From an uncultured Gammaproteobacteria bacterium (GTDB lineage: Bacteria > Pseudomonadota > Gammaproteobacteria > HK1): 64,000 nucleotides of DNA. The position numbers were made by a program, and so were the translations under genes. The notes under the pieces were generated by a model, which worked only from the letters and a program-made list of their open reading frames with translations, was not told the origin of the DNA and did no database searches. This document shows positions 63,411 to 64,000 of this stretch, piece after piece; position 1 is the first letter of the stretch, and every line of letters begins with the position of its first letter. The stretch covers positions 1,133,001-1,197,000 of the forward strand of contig OY282378.1 in assembly GCA_958295835.1 (NCBI GenBank), written 5' to 3'.

Positions 63411-64000
63411 GCGAACAGGCTGCCGCCACCACCGAGGAGCGCATCGAGAAGCTCCAGGGTCTCGGCTGCGCGCGCAAGCGCGTCGAGGACGCCCGCTTCA
63501 CCCAGGGCAAGGGCAACTACGTGGACGACATCAAGCTGCCGGGCATGGTGTTCGGCGACTTCGTCCGCTCCCCCTACGGGCACGCCCGCATCGAGGGCAT
63601 CGACAAGGATGCGGCGCTCGCCGCGCCCGGGGTGCTCGCGGTGCTGACCGCCGAGGATCTGAAACCCCTGAACCTGCACTACATGCCGACGCTGGCCGGG
63701 GACGTGCAGGCGGTGCTGGCCGACGAGAAGGTGCTGTTCCAGGGCCAGGAGGTGGCCTTCGTCATCGCCGAGGACCGCTACGCCGCCGCCGACGGCGTCG
63801 AGCTGGTCGAGGTGGAGTACGAGGCGCTGCCCGCCCTCACCGACGCCAACCGGGCGATGGACGAGGATGCGCCGGTGCTGCGCGAGGACATCGCGGACAA
63901 GACCGAGGGTGCCCACGGCGCGCGCCGCCACCCCAACCACATCTTCACCTGGGAGGCCGGCGACCGGGCCGCGGCCGAGCAGGCGCTGGCGAGCGCGGAG
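63407..64000 (+). CDS. coxL: Molybdopterin-binding large subunit, N-terminal part (runs off the window)
   Basis: The frame opens at 63407, coupled to coxS, and covers 198 codons to the window end. It shows [23 protein letters not shown] and the [11 protein letters not shown] block of the large subunit N-domain. The active-site loop that tells true CO dehydrogenase from other hydroxylases (A-Y-x-C-S-F-R) lies beyond the window. The substrate, carbon monoxide or another, cannot be decided. Confidence 0.88.
   Translation, partial: MSEQAAATTEERIEKLQGLGCARKRVEDARFTQGKGNYVDDIKLPGMVFGDFVRSPYGHARIEGIDKDAALAAPGVLAVLTAEDLKPLNLHYMPTLAGDVQAVLADEKVLFQGQEVAFVIAEDRYAAADGVELVEVEYEALPALTDANRAMDEDAPVLREDIADKTEGAHGARRHPNHIFTWEAGDRAAAEQALASAE

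Overview
The window is GC-rich, tightly packed DNA from a Gram-negative, probably pseudomonadotal bacterium. It encodes periplasmic binding proteins, an RND pump, lipid-linked glycan enzymes and a Cox-type molybdenum hydroxylase. No rRNA, tRNA or CRISPR array was seen. Family calls come from reading motifs; no database was searched.

Layout. 1-2956: the edge of a CRISPR-Cas locus (cas6 and an HD-containing Cas10d-like large subunit) divergent from a WYL regulator, with an operator-like palindrome between. 3087-4727: an ATPase-nuclease protein. 4812-8921: an ABC importer of 2-aminoethylphosphonate type. 9255-13292: surface-glycan genes. 13497-19313: a flavin monooxygenase and an RND efflux pair.

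19570-31696 is a defence island. Two apparently identical inverted IS1634-type elements, each with its own target duplication, bracket a TIR-SLOG-TIR operon, vapB with a vapC stump, an Xre/RES toxin-antitoxin pair and a methyltransferase whose restriction partner is broken. Beyond the second copy lies an ATPase/TOPRIM-like pair, also damaged. The TIR-SLOG-TIR operon is the best candidate for a little-described system. It resembles Thoeris parts rearranged: SLOG is a separate protein, there are two different TIR proteins and there is no SIR2. Its SLOG gene is out of frame by one dinucleotide unit in a short GA/CT tract.

31701-47478: small metabolic genes plus a seven-gene signalling operon (36420-44737). 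That operon has a membrane sensor, a Cache-HAMP-MFS fusion, an orphan periplasmic binding protein, a SpoIIE-type phosphatase, an RsbW-like ATPase and two hydrolases. 47830-58447 is a mobile-element graveyard with an integrase, an AlpA-like regulator, an IS21 element with decayed istA, an IS481-like element nested inside an ISKra4-type transposase, two IS3 stumps (the other at 29535) and fragments of RTX and ATP-binding genes. Transposase genes here carry short GC-rich palindromes, five of six keeping the reading frame. 58507-61378: two further AAA ATPases. 61985-64000: coxM-coxS-coxL, the last running off the end.

A family of intergenic hairpin repeats recurs at 12333, 36003, 46305 and 61819.
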